NCBI RefSeq assembly: GCF_018881605.1
Contig: NZ_JACVPZ010000001.1
Location: 186,001-250,000 of the forward strand
Direction: 5' to 3'
Origin: Polynucleobacter sp. UB-Tiil-W10
Lineage (GTDB): Bacteria > Pseudomonadota > Gammaproteobacteria > Burkholderiales > Burkholderiaceae
Length of the DNA: 64,000 nt
This document shows positions 24,180 through 33,693 of this stretch, piece by piece. Positions within the stretch are counted from its first letter, which is position 1. Each line of letters opens with the position of its first letter. The position numbers and the translations under genes were made by a program. The notes under the pieces were generated by a model that made no database searches, was not told where the DNA came from, and was given only the letters and a program-made list of their open reading frames with translations.

Positions 24180-24210
24180 TGACGCGTCAACGCCAAAACC
24201 TGGCGCTGAC
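24180..24210. promoter_or_regulatory. Palindrome and hairpin before cphA'
   Basis: TGACGCGTCA (24180-24189) is a perfect ten-base palindrome. It overlaps a second structure, GTCA-a-CGCCA / TGGCG-c-TGAC (24186-24210), which could form as RNA. Both lie within 50 bases of the cphA' ATG, which has no Shine-Dalgarno. Either an operator or an RNA switch is possible. Confidence 0.4.
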
Positions 24211-24226
24211 CATCGCAACACTGCAT

Positions 24227-26419
24227 ATGCCCCAATTACTAGATAAATCCATCGAGATTCTGAGCGTTAAGCATCTCCGTGGTCCCAATATGTGGACTTA
24301 CCATCCCGTAATTGAGGTTTGGCTCGATATTGGTGATTTAGAGGATTACCCATCTAACCTCATTCCTGGCTTTTATGACCGCTTAGTCAAAGCTCTCCCA
24401 AGCCTCGTTGAGCATCGCTGTAGCTATGGAGAAACTGGTGGATTTTTAAAGCGTGTTGAAGAAGGCACCTGGCCTGCTCACATTCTCGAACACTTAACTC
24501 TTGAGTTACAAAACTTAGCCGGCATCCCTGGCGGCTTTGGCAAGGCCCGCGACGGCGATAGACGGGGTGTTTACAAAGTAATGGTTAGCGCGATCAATGA
24601 AGAGGTAACGCTTACCGCCCTTAAATATGCTCGTGATTTATATCTTGCTTTAGCGCAAGACAATAAAGATTGCGTTGCAGAAGTTCAAACCATTATTGAA
24701 AATCTCCGCGAACTCGGTGATGACCTCTTGCTCGGACCAAGTACCGCATGCATTGTGAATGCAGCTGAAGAGCGTGGCATTCCATCGATTCGTTTATCTG
24801 AAGGCAACCTGGTTCAACTGGGTTACGGCGCTAAACAACGCCGCATCTGGACAGCAGAGACCGATCAAACAAGCGCAATTGCTGAAACCATTTCTCGCGA
24901 TAAAGATTTAACTAAGAGCTTGCTACGTAGCGCTGGAGTTCCAACACCCGAGGGTAGAACCGTTACCAGCCCTGATGATGCCTGGGAAGCGGCGCAAGAT
25001 ATTGGCTTGCCAGTGGTAGTGAAGCCGATTGATGGCAATCACGGTCGTGGTGTATTCATCAACCTTTATACCCAACAAGAAATTGAAGCAGCTTATGCCG
25101 TTGCCATTGATGAAGGTAGCGAGGTTTTAGTTGAGCGTCACATTGTTGGTGATGAGCACCGCTTGCTAGTTGTAGGAAACAAGGTAGTTGCTGCGGCAAA
25201 AGGTGAAACCGTATGGGTCACTGGTGATGGCAAACATACCGTTCATGAACTGATTCAAATACAGATTAATTCTGATCCACGTCGCGGCACCGCAGAAGAG
25301 CACCCTCTTAATCCTGTACGCATTGATTCTGCAGTAGAGCTTGAGCTGGCACGTCAACAATTAAAAGGTGACAGTGTTCCTGCAATAGATCACAAAGTAC
25401 TGATTCAAAGTAACGGCAACGTGGCATTTGATGTCACTGATTTAATTCATCCTGATGTTGCTAGCCAAGTAGCACTTGCTGCCCGTGTTGTTGGTCTTGA
25501 AATTGCCGGCGTTGATTTAGTAGCGCAGGACATTAGCAAACCATTAGCAGATCAAAACGCTGCCATTGTTGAAGTGAATGCAGGACCAGGGCTTCTGATG
25601 CATCTCAAACCCGCAAGCGGCAAACCTCAGCCTGTTGGCAAAGAAATTGCGAATCACCTTTTTCCACCTGGGGTAGATTTCCGTATTCCGGTAGTTGGTG
25701 TCTGCGGTGAACACGGCAAAACCCCTGTCGCCGAGATGATTGCCCATTTCTTGCGCTTAACCAATGTCTATGTTGGACTGTCTTGTAGTAAGGGACTATT
25801 TTTTGGTAACCGCGCCATTCCAAACTCCAATTCATCCAATTGGGAGAATGCCCGTCGCACGCTTCTCAATCGCGCAGCTGAAGCGGTGGTGATTGAGAAC
25901 AATCACCTATCGATGTTGATTGAAGGCTTAGCTTACGATCGATGCCAAGTTGGCGTCGTGCTGAATGTTGATCCGCAGGCAAACTTCCCGCAGTATGCGA
26001 TTTACGATGAAGATCAAGTCTTTAGTGTTGTGCGCACTCAAGTAGATGTAGTGCTTCCAACCGGTGTTGCTGTACTCAATGCTGATGATCCAATGTGCGT
26101 GCAAATGGCCGAGCTTTGCGATGGTCAGGTAATTTTCTTTAGCGCAAATCCCGACTCTGAGGTTATCAAAAATCACTTGCTCAATGGCGGACGTGCAGTT
26201 GCTATCGGCAAACAACAAATTACTCTGAAGTCTGGCAAGCTGGATCAGAAATCGATCCCTGTGCCACGCCACTCAGAAGCCAACAGCACTTCTCCTTGGA
26301 AGACTATGAATTTAGGGGCGGCAATTGCTGCTGCCTGGGCTCTAGATATTCCGTTTAATGTTATCGAAGCAGGCGCAGAAACATTCGTGCCTGATGCCAC
26401 TACCGCTACAGGGGCTTAA
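24227..26419 (+). CDS. Truncated cyanophycin synthetase homologue (CphA')
   Basis: 730 residues with the CphA N-terminal domain (LRGPNMWTYHPVIEVWLDIG) and an ATP-grasp domain (about 160-480: KDLTKSLLRSAGVPTPEG, VVVKPIDGNHGRGVF, VEVNAGPGLLMHLKPASG). The Mur-ligase half is damaged. The P-loop reads CGEHGKTP (near residue 493) where the next gene has TGTNGKTT, and about 140 C-terminal residues are missing. The ATP-grasp site, which adds Asp to the backbone, looks intact. It may work with CphA or join preformed dipeptides, as CphA2-type proteins do. First gene of a two-gene unit with cphA. Confidence 0.85.
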   Translation: MPQLLDKSIEILSVKHLRGPNMWTYHPVIEVWLDIGDLEDYPSNLIPGFYDRLVKALPSLVEHRCSYGETGGFLKRVEEGTWPAHILEHLTLELQNLAGIPGGFGKARDGDRRGVYKVMVSAINEEVTLTALKYARDLYLALAQDNKDCVAEVQTIIENLRELGDDLLLGPSTACIVNAAEERGIPSIRLSEGNLVQLGYGAKQRRIWTAETDQTSAIAETISRDKDLTKSLLRSAGVPTPEGRTVTSPDDAWEAAQDIGLPVVVKPIDGNHGRGVFINLYTQQEIEAAYAVAIDEGSEVLVERHIVGDEHRLLVVGNKVVAAAKGETVWVTGDGKHTVHELIQIQINSDPRRGTAEEHPLNPVRIDSAVELELARQQLKGDSVPAIDHKVLIQSNGNVAFDVTDLIHPDVASQVALAARVVGLEIAGVDLVAQDISKPLADQNAAIVEVNAGPGLLMHLKPASGKPQPVGKEIANHLFPPGVDFRIPVVGVCGEHGKTPVAEMIAHFLRLTNVYVGLSCSKGLFFGNRAIPNSNSSNWENARRTLLNRAAEAVVIENNHLSMLIEGLAYDRCQVGVVLNVDPQANFPQYAIYDEDQVFSVVRTQVDVVLPTGVAVLNADDPMCVQMAELCDGQVIFFSANPDSEVIKNHLLNGGRAVAIGKQQITLKSGKLDQKSIPVPRHSEANSTSPWKTMNLGAAIAAAWALDIPFNVIEAGAETFVPDATTATGA

Positions 26420-28990
26420 TTGGAAATTACCCGTATTCGCATGTTGCGAGGCCCAAATTTATGGAGCCGCCATACCGCTTTAGAAGCGATTGTTTCTTGT
26501 GATGAGTCAGAACGCTCCATCGACTCTATCCCCCAATTTGAAACCAAGATTCGGGAACGCTTTCCGCAACTAGGAAGCATGCGTCGCGGCGGCCACAATG
26601 AAGTACTGTCACTGGCCCATGCCCTTGAGCATGCGGCCCTCGGACTTCAGGCCCAAGCAGGTTGCCCCGTTACCTTTAGTCGTACAGTACCAACGATCGA
26701 TGTTGGTGTCTATCAAGTTGTAGTGGAATACATCGAAGAAGTTGTAGGTCGTATGGCGTTTGACTTTGCTTTTGCATTAATTCAAGCCACCCTTAATGAC
26801 GCACCGTTTGATCTTGCCGCCGCATTATCAGAATTAGAAGCGCTTTATGAAGATGTTCGTCTTGGACCGAGTACAGGCTCGATCGTCGACGCTGCTGTCC
26901 AGCGCAATATCCCCTTCCGCAGAATGACTGAAGGTAGCATGGTCCAGTTTGGCTGGGGTAGTAAACAGAAACGAATTCAGGCAGCAGAAACGAGTAATAC
27001 CAGCGCGATTGCTGAAGCGATTGCGCAGGATAAAGAGCTCACGAAAAATCTCCTCGCTGCAGCAGGTGTATCCGTACCTATTGGCGAGGTTGTTACTACC
27101 GCTGACGACGCTTGGCGTGCCGCTCAAAAAATTGGCGGCCCTATTGTCCTCAAGCCTAAAGATGGCAATCAAGGCAAAGGTGTTGTAGCCAATATTGAAA
27201 CTGAAGAAGAGGTTCGTGCTGGTTTTATCGTAACCCAGGCTTTTGGCCGTGAAACCATTGTTGAGCGCTACCTTCCTGGCGCCGACTACCGCTTGCTCGT
27301 AGTTGGCAATCGACTTTCAGCAGCAGCACGTCGTGAACCTGCTCAAGTAGTTGGGGATGGCACCAATACTGTCGCTCAGCTTGTTGAAATTGAGAATAAA
27401 AACCCATTGCGTGGCGATGGGCATGCAACGGCGTTAACCAAGATTCGCTTTGATGATATTGCCCTTGCGCACTTGGCAAGCAATGGCCTAACACCGCAGT
27501 ACGTTCCCAAAACCGGTGAACGCGTTCTCTTGCGTAACAATGCCAATCTCAGCACTGGCGGTACTGCAACCGATGTAACAGATGATGTTCATCCTGATGT
27601 AGCAGCGAGTGCTGTTGCAGCCGCGCAGATGATTGGTCTTGATATTGCTGGCGTAGACATCCTCTGTGAATCTATCTACAAACCATTAGAGCAACAAGGT
27701 GGCGGCATTGTTGAGGTGAACGCAGCACCTGGATTGCGTATGCATTTAAAGCCTTCTTACGGCAAAGGGCGCCCTGTAGGCGAAGACATCATCAATATGA
27801 TGTTCCCGCTGGGTGAAGACGGAAGAATTCCTGTAGTTGCGGTTACAGGCACCAATGGCAAAACGACCACTGTGCGCCTGATCTCCCATTTATTAAATGA
27901 AACTGGTCTACGCGTTGGTATGACTGGTACCGATGGTGTGTACATTAATCATCGCCTCATCGATACCGGTGATTGCAGCGGCCCCAAGAGTGCCCGCAAT
28001 GTATTGATGCACCCAGATGTGGATGCGGCCGTTCTTGAAACAGCACGCGGTGGCATGTTGCGCGAAGGCCTTGGTTTTGATCGCTGCGAAGTCGCTGTCG
28101 TAACCAATATTGGCGAAGGTGATCATTTAGGCCTCAATTACATTACAAGCGTTGAAGACTTGGCTATTCTGAAGCGCGTCATTGTGCAAAACGTTGCCCC
28201 TACTGGCGCTGCAGTATTAAACGCAGCAGATCCTATAGTGGTGAAGATGGGTGACAAATGCTCTGGTCGGGTAATCTTTTTTGCCCAGAACCAACATCAC
28301 CCAGTGATTGCCGCCCATCGCGCCAAGAATAAAAAAGTAATTTACTTTGACGGCACTTACATCGTTGCCTCTAAGGGCTCGCGTGTCATGTATCGCTTCC
28401 CGGTAAGCGAGATTCCTTTGACGCAAAATGGTGTTCTAGGATTCCAAATAGAAAATGCAATGGCCGCTATTGGTGCAGCCTGGGCCTTAGGTCTTGATGC
28501 TGAAAAGATCGCTCGCGGTCTAAATAGCTTTGAAAGTGATCCGAATTCAGTTCCAGGTCGCTTTAATCAGTTTCAGCATAAGGGCGCTACAGTCATTGCT
28601 GACTACGGTCACAATCCCGACGCTATGCGCGCTCTAGCAAGCGCAATAGATGCGATGAAGCCAAGTAAGAGCCATGTAGTGATTAGTGGTGCAGGCGATC
28701 GTCGCGATGAAGATATCCGTGATCTGACTCGCATACTTGGCAATTCTTTTGATAATGTCATCCTCTATCAGGATGCCTGTCAACGCGGCCGCGAAGATGG
28801 AGAAGTCTTAAAACTCTTGCAAGAAGGTTTAGTTGGGGCCACCAAGGCCAAGCAGATCAAAGAGATTCATGGTGAATTCAAAGCAATTGATGCCGCTCTT
28901 GATGATCTTGCTGCTGGTGATATCTGCCTCATTCTGATTGATCAAGTTGAAGAATCACTTGCCTATCTTAAGCAACAAGTAAGGCCTTAA
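26420..28990 (+). CDS. cphA: Cyanophycin synthetase
   Basis: Makes multi-L-arginyl-poly-L-aspartate, a nitrogen store, from Asp, Arg and ATP. The 856 residues show the N domain (MLRGPNLWSRHTALEAIV), ATP-grasp domain (PIVLKPKDGNQGKGV, IVEVNAAPGLRMHLKPS) and a full Mur-ligase-like half with P-loop GTNGKTT (near residue 477), LETARGGMLREGLGFDRC and ADYGHNPDAM. The start is TTG at 26420, directly after the cphA' stop; the sequence MEITRIRMLRGPN matches CphA starts. Translation is probably coupled to cphA'. No cyanophycinase gene is seen in the window. Confidence 0.95.
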   Translation: MEITRIRMLRGPNLWSRHTALEAIVSCDESERSIDSIPQFETKIRERFPQLGSMRRGGHNEVLSLAHALEHAALGLQAQAGCPVTFSRTVPTIDVGVYQVVVEYIEEVVGRMAFDFAFALIQATLNDAPFDLAAALSELEALYEDVRLGPSTGSIVDAAVQRNIPFRRMTEGSMVQFGWGSKQKRIQAAETSNTSAIAEAIAQDKELTKNLLAAAGVSVPIGEVVTTADDAWRAAQKIGGPIVLKPKDGNQGKGVVANIETEEEVRAGFIVTQAFGRETIVERYLPGADYRLLVVGNRLSAAARREPAQVVGDGTNTVAQLVEIENKNPLRGDGHATALTKIRFDDIALAHLASNGLTPQYVPKTGERVLLRNNANLSTGGTATDVTDDVHPDVAASAVAAAQMIGLDIAGVDILCESIYKPLEQQGGGIVEVNAAPGLRMHLKPSYGKGRPVGEDIINMMFPLGEDGRIPVVAVTGTNGKTTTVRLISHLLNETGLRVGMTGTDGVYINHRLIDTGDCSGPKSARNVLMHPDVDAAVLETARGGMLREGLGFDRCEVAVVTNIGEGDHLGLNYITSVEDLAILKRVIVQNVAPTGAAVLNAADPIVVKMGDKCSGRVIFFAQNQHHPVIAAHRAKNKKVIYFDGTYIVASKGSRVMYRFPVSEIPLTQNGVLGFQIENAMAAIGAAWALGLDAEKIARGLNSFESDPNSVPGRFNQFQHKGATVIADYGHNPDAMRALASAIDAMKPSKSHVVISGAGDRRDEDIRDLTRILGNSFDNVILYQDACQRGREDGEVLKLLQEGLVGATKAKQIKEIHGEFKAIDAALDDLAAGDICLILIDQVEESLAYLKQQVRP

Positions 28991-29008
28991 TCATCATTGC
29001 ATGAACAA

Positions 29009-29042
29009 TAAAAAACCCAATCACTTGATTGGGTTTTTTATT
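29009..29042. terminator. Bidirectional terminator between cphA and fbp
   Basis: AAAAACCCAATCA / TGATTGGGTTTTT with a two-base loop between convergent genes; A and T runs flank it. Confidence 0.9.
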
Positions 29043-29058
29043 TATAAATCTGGCATAT

Positions 29059-30057
<999 letters not shown>

Positions 30058-30174
30058 AGGTAATTCTCCAAAGCTCTATTGAAATTAAGGTCTATTTTGC
30101 CCTGTTCTTGGTTGCCGTCATAATTTATGTCTTATGAATGTGAAATTACGCACTTTAAAACGGGGGGTTTAGTA

Positions 30175-30351
30175 ATGATAGTTAATGTGGATGACGAATT
30201 GATCAGAGATGCCATGCAGTATTTAGACCCACAGCTAAGCCCTAACGACATGATTAATGAGGCAATTGCGACCCTTGTTAGATTGCAGGCCACTAAAAAA
30301 CTAGTAGCCCTAGGAGGGATGACGCCTGAAATGAAGGACATCCCACGCTAA
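30175..30351 (+). CDS. Orphan VapB-type antitoxin (DUF2191-like)
   Basis: 58 residues starting MIVNVDDELIRDAMQYL, a ribbon-helix-helix type antitoxin start (compare VapB/DUF2191: type II antitoxins that begin with a short strand, then ELIxxAM). ATG at 30175 is chosen over the in-frame ATG at 30127 because a GGGGGG run stands seven bases before it and the homology starts there. No toxin follows: the next gene is pepN on the other strand, three bases away. It may be a relic, or act on a toxin elsewhere. Confidence 0.7.
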   Translation: MIVNVDDELIRDAMQYLDPQLSPNDMINEAIATLVRLQATKKLVALGGMTPEMKDIPR

Positions 30352-30353
30352 AT

Positions 30354-32963
30354 TTAATTTCCCAATGCCTTTCCTATCACCTCTCTCGTATCCGGAGAGA
30401 GTGTTTGGCATGATGAAACCCTCTCCAGAGCCGCTTTCATGCGATCTTGATAGGGTTGAGCAAACAAACGCCAGCGATCCAAGGCCCTAGCCAGGCGAGC
30501 TGCTACCTGAGGGTTGATTGGATCCAGCGCTAAGACGCTATCCGCCCAGAACTCGTAACCACTACCATCGGCCTGATGAAAACTAGCAGGATTGTTAGCG
30601 CAGAAAGAATGAATAACGCTACGCACTCGATTTGGGTTATTTAACTTAAACGCCGGGTGTTCACGCAGTTTCTTCACTTCAACCAACGTAGACTCAAGCC
30701 CATCTACTGGTGGACGGCTCGATTGCAATCCAAACCACTTATCAATTACAAGAGCATCATTTGCAAATCGATTATAAAAATCAATCAGGCAATCTTTGGC
30801 CGATGTTGCACCATGTACTACTAATGCAGACAACGCTGCGTAGCGATCGGTCATATTGTCGGCAGTCTGATATTGATTGGTGGCCATTGGAGCCCATACT
30901 GAAGGAGCCGCATCAAGCAACATACTCAATGCTAAATTTTTAAGGGCACGTTTACCTGCGTCTACTCCATCAGATTTAAATGGACCAGGGGTCTGCATTT
31001 GTTGATACAAAGCTGCCCATTCGAGCTGGAGTTGCTTGGCGATCTCTTTTCGGAAAGCACGTCGCGCACTAAAAATTTGCTGTGGATCAACGCTCGTGCA
31101 TTGCTCATACAAATAGGATTCTGCTGGCAATGTTAAAGCTAGGTCCTTGAAAGCTGGGTCTAATTTGGGATCTAGCAAGATATTGCGATAGGCCTCAATC
31201 AATTGCGCGTCGGGCAGACGGTTATTCAAAATCATTTGCATTGCCAACTTCTGACCGGCTTCCCAACGATTAAATGCATCATCGTCACTCGAGAACAACG
31301 TGAGAAGATCTGCTTCAGACTGCTCAAAATCTAAATTGATTGGTGCTGAGAAGTTTCGATTAATCGAAAGAACTGGGCGCTCTTCTATATTGTCAAAAGT
31401 CCAAGTTTGAGTCTCTTGCGTAAGTTCTAACAATTTTTCCACTTGGTTATTCGCTTTTGTCAGCAAACGTATTTCCAGCGGAATATGAAAAGGTTTCTTC
31501 TCTGGCTGGCCAGGACTTGGTGCGCAACTTTGAGTCAGCGTCAATTGATACTGTTTTTTGGCGGCATCGTAACTCTCCTGCACCTTAACTCTTGGGGTAC
31601 CTGCCTGGCTGTACCAATTCTTAAACTGAGTAAGGTCTCTACCGTTGGCGTCAGCCATTGCCGCTAAAAAATCGTCGCAGGTCACTGCTTGACCATCATG
31701 GCGCTTGAAATAGAGATCCATCCCTTTACGAAAGCCCTCTTTGCCCAATAAGGTTTGATACATCCTAACGACTTCGGAACCCTTCTCATACACGGTAACG
31801 GTATAGAAGTTATTAATTTCTTGGTACTCATCAGGGCGGATTGGATGTGCCATTGGACCGGCATCTTCTGGAAACTGAAGCTGACGTAGCAATCGGACAT
31901 CTTCAATGCGCTTTACTGCCCTACCAGACTCGCTACCCATTTGATCAGCCGAGAATTCTTGATCTCTAAAGACGGTTAAACCTTCTTTGAGTGATAGCTG
32001 AAACCAATCCTGACAAGTAACGCGGTTACCGGTCCAGTTATGGAAGTATTCATGAGCAACCACACTTTCAATATTGGCAAAGTCAGCATCAGTAGCAGTT
32101 TCTGGTTGAGCAAGAACAAACTTGGTATTAAAAATATTCAAGCCCTTGTTCTCCATCGCACCCATATTGAAATCACTCACCGCCACAATCATGAAGCGCT
32201 CTAAATCTAACTCCAAGCCAAAGCGCTTTTCATCCCAATGAATAGAAGCAATGAGGGAGTCCATCGCATGGCGAGTCTTCTTCAGATCATGAGGTTCAAC
32301 CCAGATCTGCAGCAACTTCTGAGCACCACTGCTAGTTGTAATGGTCTCTTCAATACATTCCAACTTACCAGCCACCAAAGCAAATAAGTAGGATGGCTTG
32401 GGAAATGGATCTTCCCAGGTTGCGCTATGCCAGCCGTTTGGAAGCTTTTCAGTATTGAGTAGATTGCCATTGGATAACAAGACTGGGCACTCTGCTTCAC
32501 GGGCTCGTAGAGTTACTTTGAAGCGTGCCATCACATCTGGACGATCCAAGAAATAGGTAATCTTTCTGAAACCTTCTGCTTCACATTGTGTGAAGAAGTT
32601 TCCATTAGAAACATACAAACCCATCAGCGTAGTATTTTTCTCAGGAACGCAAACGCAAATGATTTCCAGAACAAACTTTTCTTTACCTTCTTTTGGCAAA
32701 GAATGAATCGTGAGCGTTTCAGGAGTTAATTCAAACTGGCGATGAGCTTCACCATTGATGCGCAGGCTCACAAATTCGAGTTCGTGCCCGACTAAAACCA
32801 AGGGGGCTCCTGGCTCAAAGCTTTTGCCTGGCAAAACCTCAATCCGACTCTTCACAATCGTTCGCGCGGGATCTAAAGCAATATCTAGCTCGACTTGGTC
32901 GAAGTTATATACAGGCGGGCGGTATTCGAGCCGGCGAAAGCTCTGTGGGAGATCAGTTTTCAT
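30354..32963 (-). CDS. pepN: Aminopeptidase N
   Basis: M1-family zinc metallopeptidase that removes N-terminal residues from peptides in the cytoplasm. The 869 residues contain GAMENKGL for the free amino group, the zinc site HEYFHNWTGNR (HExxH) with the third ligand in LKEGLTVFRDQEF, and the C-terminal helical domain. Length equals E. coli PepN (870). Three bases separate its stop from the stop of the orphan antitoxin gene on the other strand. No Shine-Dalgarno of note. Confidence 0.97.
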   Translation of the reverse strand: MKTDLPQSFRRLEYRPPVYNFDQVELDIALDPARTIVKSRIEVLPGKSFEPGAPLVLVGHELEFVSLRINGEAHRQFELTPETLTIHSLPKEGKEKFVLEIICVCVPEKNTTLMGLYVSNGNFFTQCEAEGFRKITYFLDRPDVMARFKVTLRAREAECPVLLSNGNLLNTEKLPNGWHSATWEDPFPKPSYLFALVAGKLECIEETITTSSGAQKLLQIWVEPHDLKKTRHAMDSLIASIHWDEKRFGLELDLERFMIVAVSDFNMGAMENKGLNIFNTKFVLAQPETATDADFANIESVVAHEYFHNWTGNRVTCQDWFQLSLKEGLTVFRDQEFSADQMGSESGRAVKRIEDVRLLRQLQFPEDAGPMAHPIRPDEYQEINNFYTVTVYEKGSEVVRMYQTLLGKEGFRKGMDLYFKRHDGQAVTCDDFLAAMADANGRDLTQFKNWYSQAGTPRVKVQESYDAAKKQYQLTLTQSCAPSPGQPEKKPFHIPLEIRLLTKANNQVEKLLELTQETQTWTFDNIEERPVLSINRNFSAPINLDFEQSEADLLTLFSSDDDAFNRWEAGQKLAMQMILNNRLPDAQLIEAYRNILLDPKLDPAFKDLALTLPAESYLYEQCTSVDPQQIFSARRAFRKEIAKQLQLEWAALYQQMQTPGPFKSDGVDAGKRALKNLALSMLLDAAPSVWAPMATNQYQTADNMTDRYAALSALVVHGATSAKDCLIDFYNRFANDALVIDKWFGLQSSRPPVDGLESTLVEVKKLREHPAFKLNNPNRVRSVIHSFCANNPASFHQADGSGYEFWADSVLALDPINPQVAARLARALDRWRLFAQPYQDRMKAALERVSSCQTLSPDTREVIGKALGN

Positions 32964-33008
32964 GAGCCTATTTTAAGTCTAGGCCGCAAGACTGGGCGAC
33001 CTTCTAAC

Positions 33009-33587
33009 TTAAGCCCATATCAAGGTGGCTATGCCAATAGCAATAAAGGTAATCGCCGCAACCGCATGCACCCACTTAATGGGCATACGCTTAGTGAACT
33101 TCTGGCCAATCCAGACTGCAGGAGCATTTGCCAACATCATCCCCAATGTGGTGCCTATAGTTACCGAGACCACGTCCTCATAACGAGCTCCTAAAGCGAT
33201 GGTCGCTATTTGCGTCTTGTCACCCATCTCGGCCAAAAAGAATAAGCCCACGGTCAGCAGAAATACTTGAAGGGCTTTATCAGCCACCTTAGACCCGGCA
33301 GCATCGTCAATATGATCTGGCACCAATAACCACAAACCAATCCCCAAAAAGCTTAAGCCCAGAATCCAACGCATCACATCAGGTGACACCAAAGTGGTTA
33401 GCCAATGCCCCAGTAAGGCAGCACAGGCATGATTTGCAATCGTAGCAATAAAGATGCCCGCAATGATGGCTAAGGCTTGCTTAGGATAGCGAGCAGCAAG
33501 CATCAAGGAAAGTAATTGGGTTTTATCCCCCATCTCCGCTAAAGCAACCACTCCAGCAGAGAGGGTTAAGGCTGAAAAGTCTATCAA
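33009..33587 (-). CDS. UPF0016/GDT1 family cation exporter (Mn/Ca)
   Basis: 192-residue integral membrane protein with two copies of the hallmark E-x-G-D-K-T motif (EMGDKT at 18-23 and at 120-125), each starting a three-helix repeat. Bacterial members, such as MneA of Vibrio and Mnx of cyanobacteria, export Mn2+; eukaryotic members move Ca2+/Mn2+. The start is TTG at 33587. GGA, the only Shine-Dalgarno, lies inside a leader stem described separately. Own promoter within the end of ald. Confidence 0.88.
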   Translation of the reverse strand: MIDFSALTLSAGVVALAEMGDKTQLLSLMLAARYPKQALAIIAGIFIATIANHACAALLGHWLTTLVSPDVMRWILGLSFLGIGLWLLVPDHIDDAAGSKVADKALQVFLLTVGLFFLAEMGDKTQIATIALGARYEDVVSVTIGTTLGMMLANAPAVWIGQKFTKRMPIKWVHAVAAITFIAIGIATLIWA

Positions 33588-33657
33588 TCGATTAGATCCA
33601 GTGAGTTAAGCAATTTCTTGCGTATTGGTGATAGTTTAAATCCCCGCACTCACTGGA
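33588..33657 (-). promoter_or_regulatory. Structured 5' leader of the UPF0016 gene, possible riboswitch
   Basis: A perfect ten-base inverted repeat (33597-33606 with 33648-33657; UCCAGUGAGU / ACUCACUGGA as RNA) encloses 41 bases. Inside is a hairpin GCAA-GAAA-UUGC with a GNRA tetraloop. The 3' arm of the closing stem contains the GGA that would bind the ribosome. Transcription from the promoter below would begin at or next to the 5' arm. The layout fits a translational on/off switch. Mn exporters are sometimes under the yybP-ykoY riboswitch, but I cannot match that consensus. Confidence 0.6.
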
Positions 33658-33664
33658 CCCAACC

Positions 33665-33693
33665 ATTTTGAAAATAGATCGCTATGCCGTCAA
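33665..33693 (-). promoter_or_regulatory. Promoter of the UPF0016 gene
   Basis: Minus-strand TTGACG (33688-33693), 17-base spacer, CAAAAT (33665-33670). The predicted start site is at about 33658, the first base of the leader stem. The -35 lies within the last codons of ald. Confidence 0.6.

Noticed and set aside
33588-33657. Known yybP-ykoY Mn riboswitch
   Set aside because: By eye the conserved loops and the two-leg architecture are not matched; the leader seems too short. Left as an unnamed structured leader.
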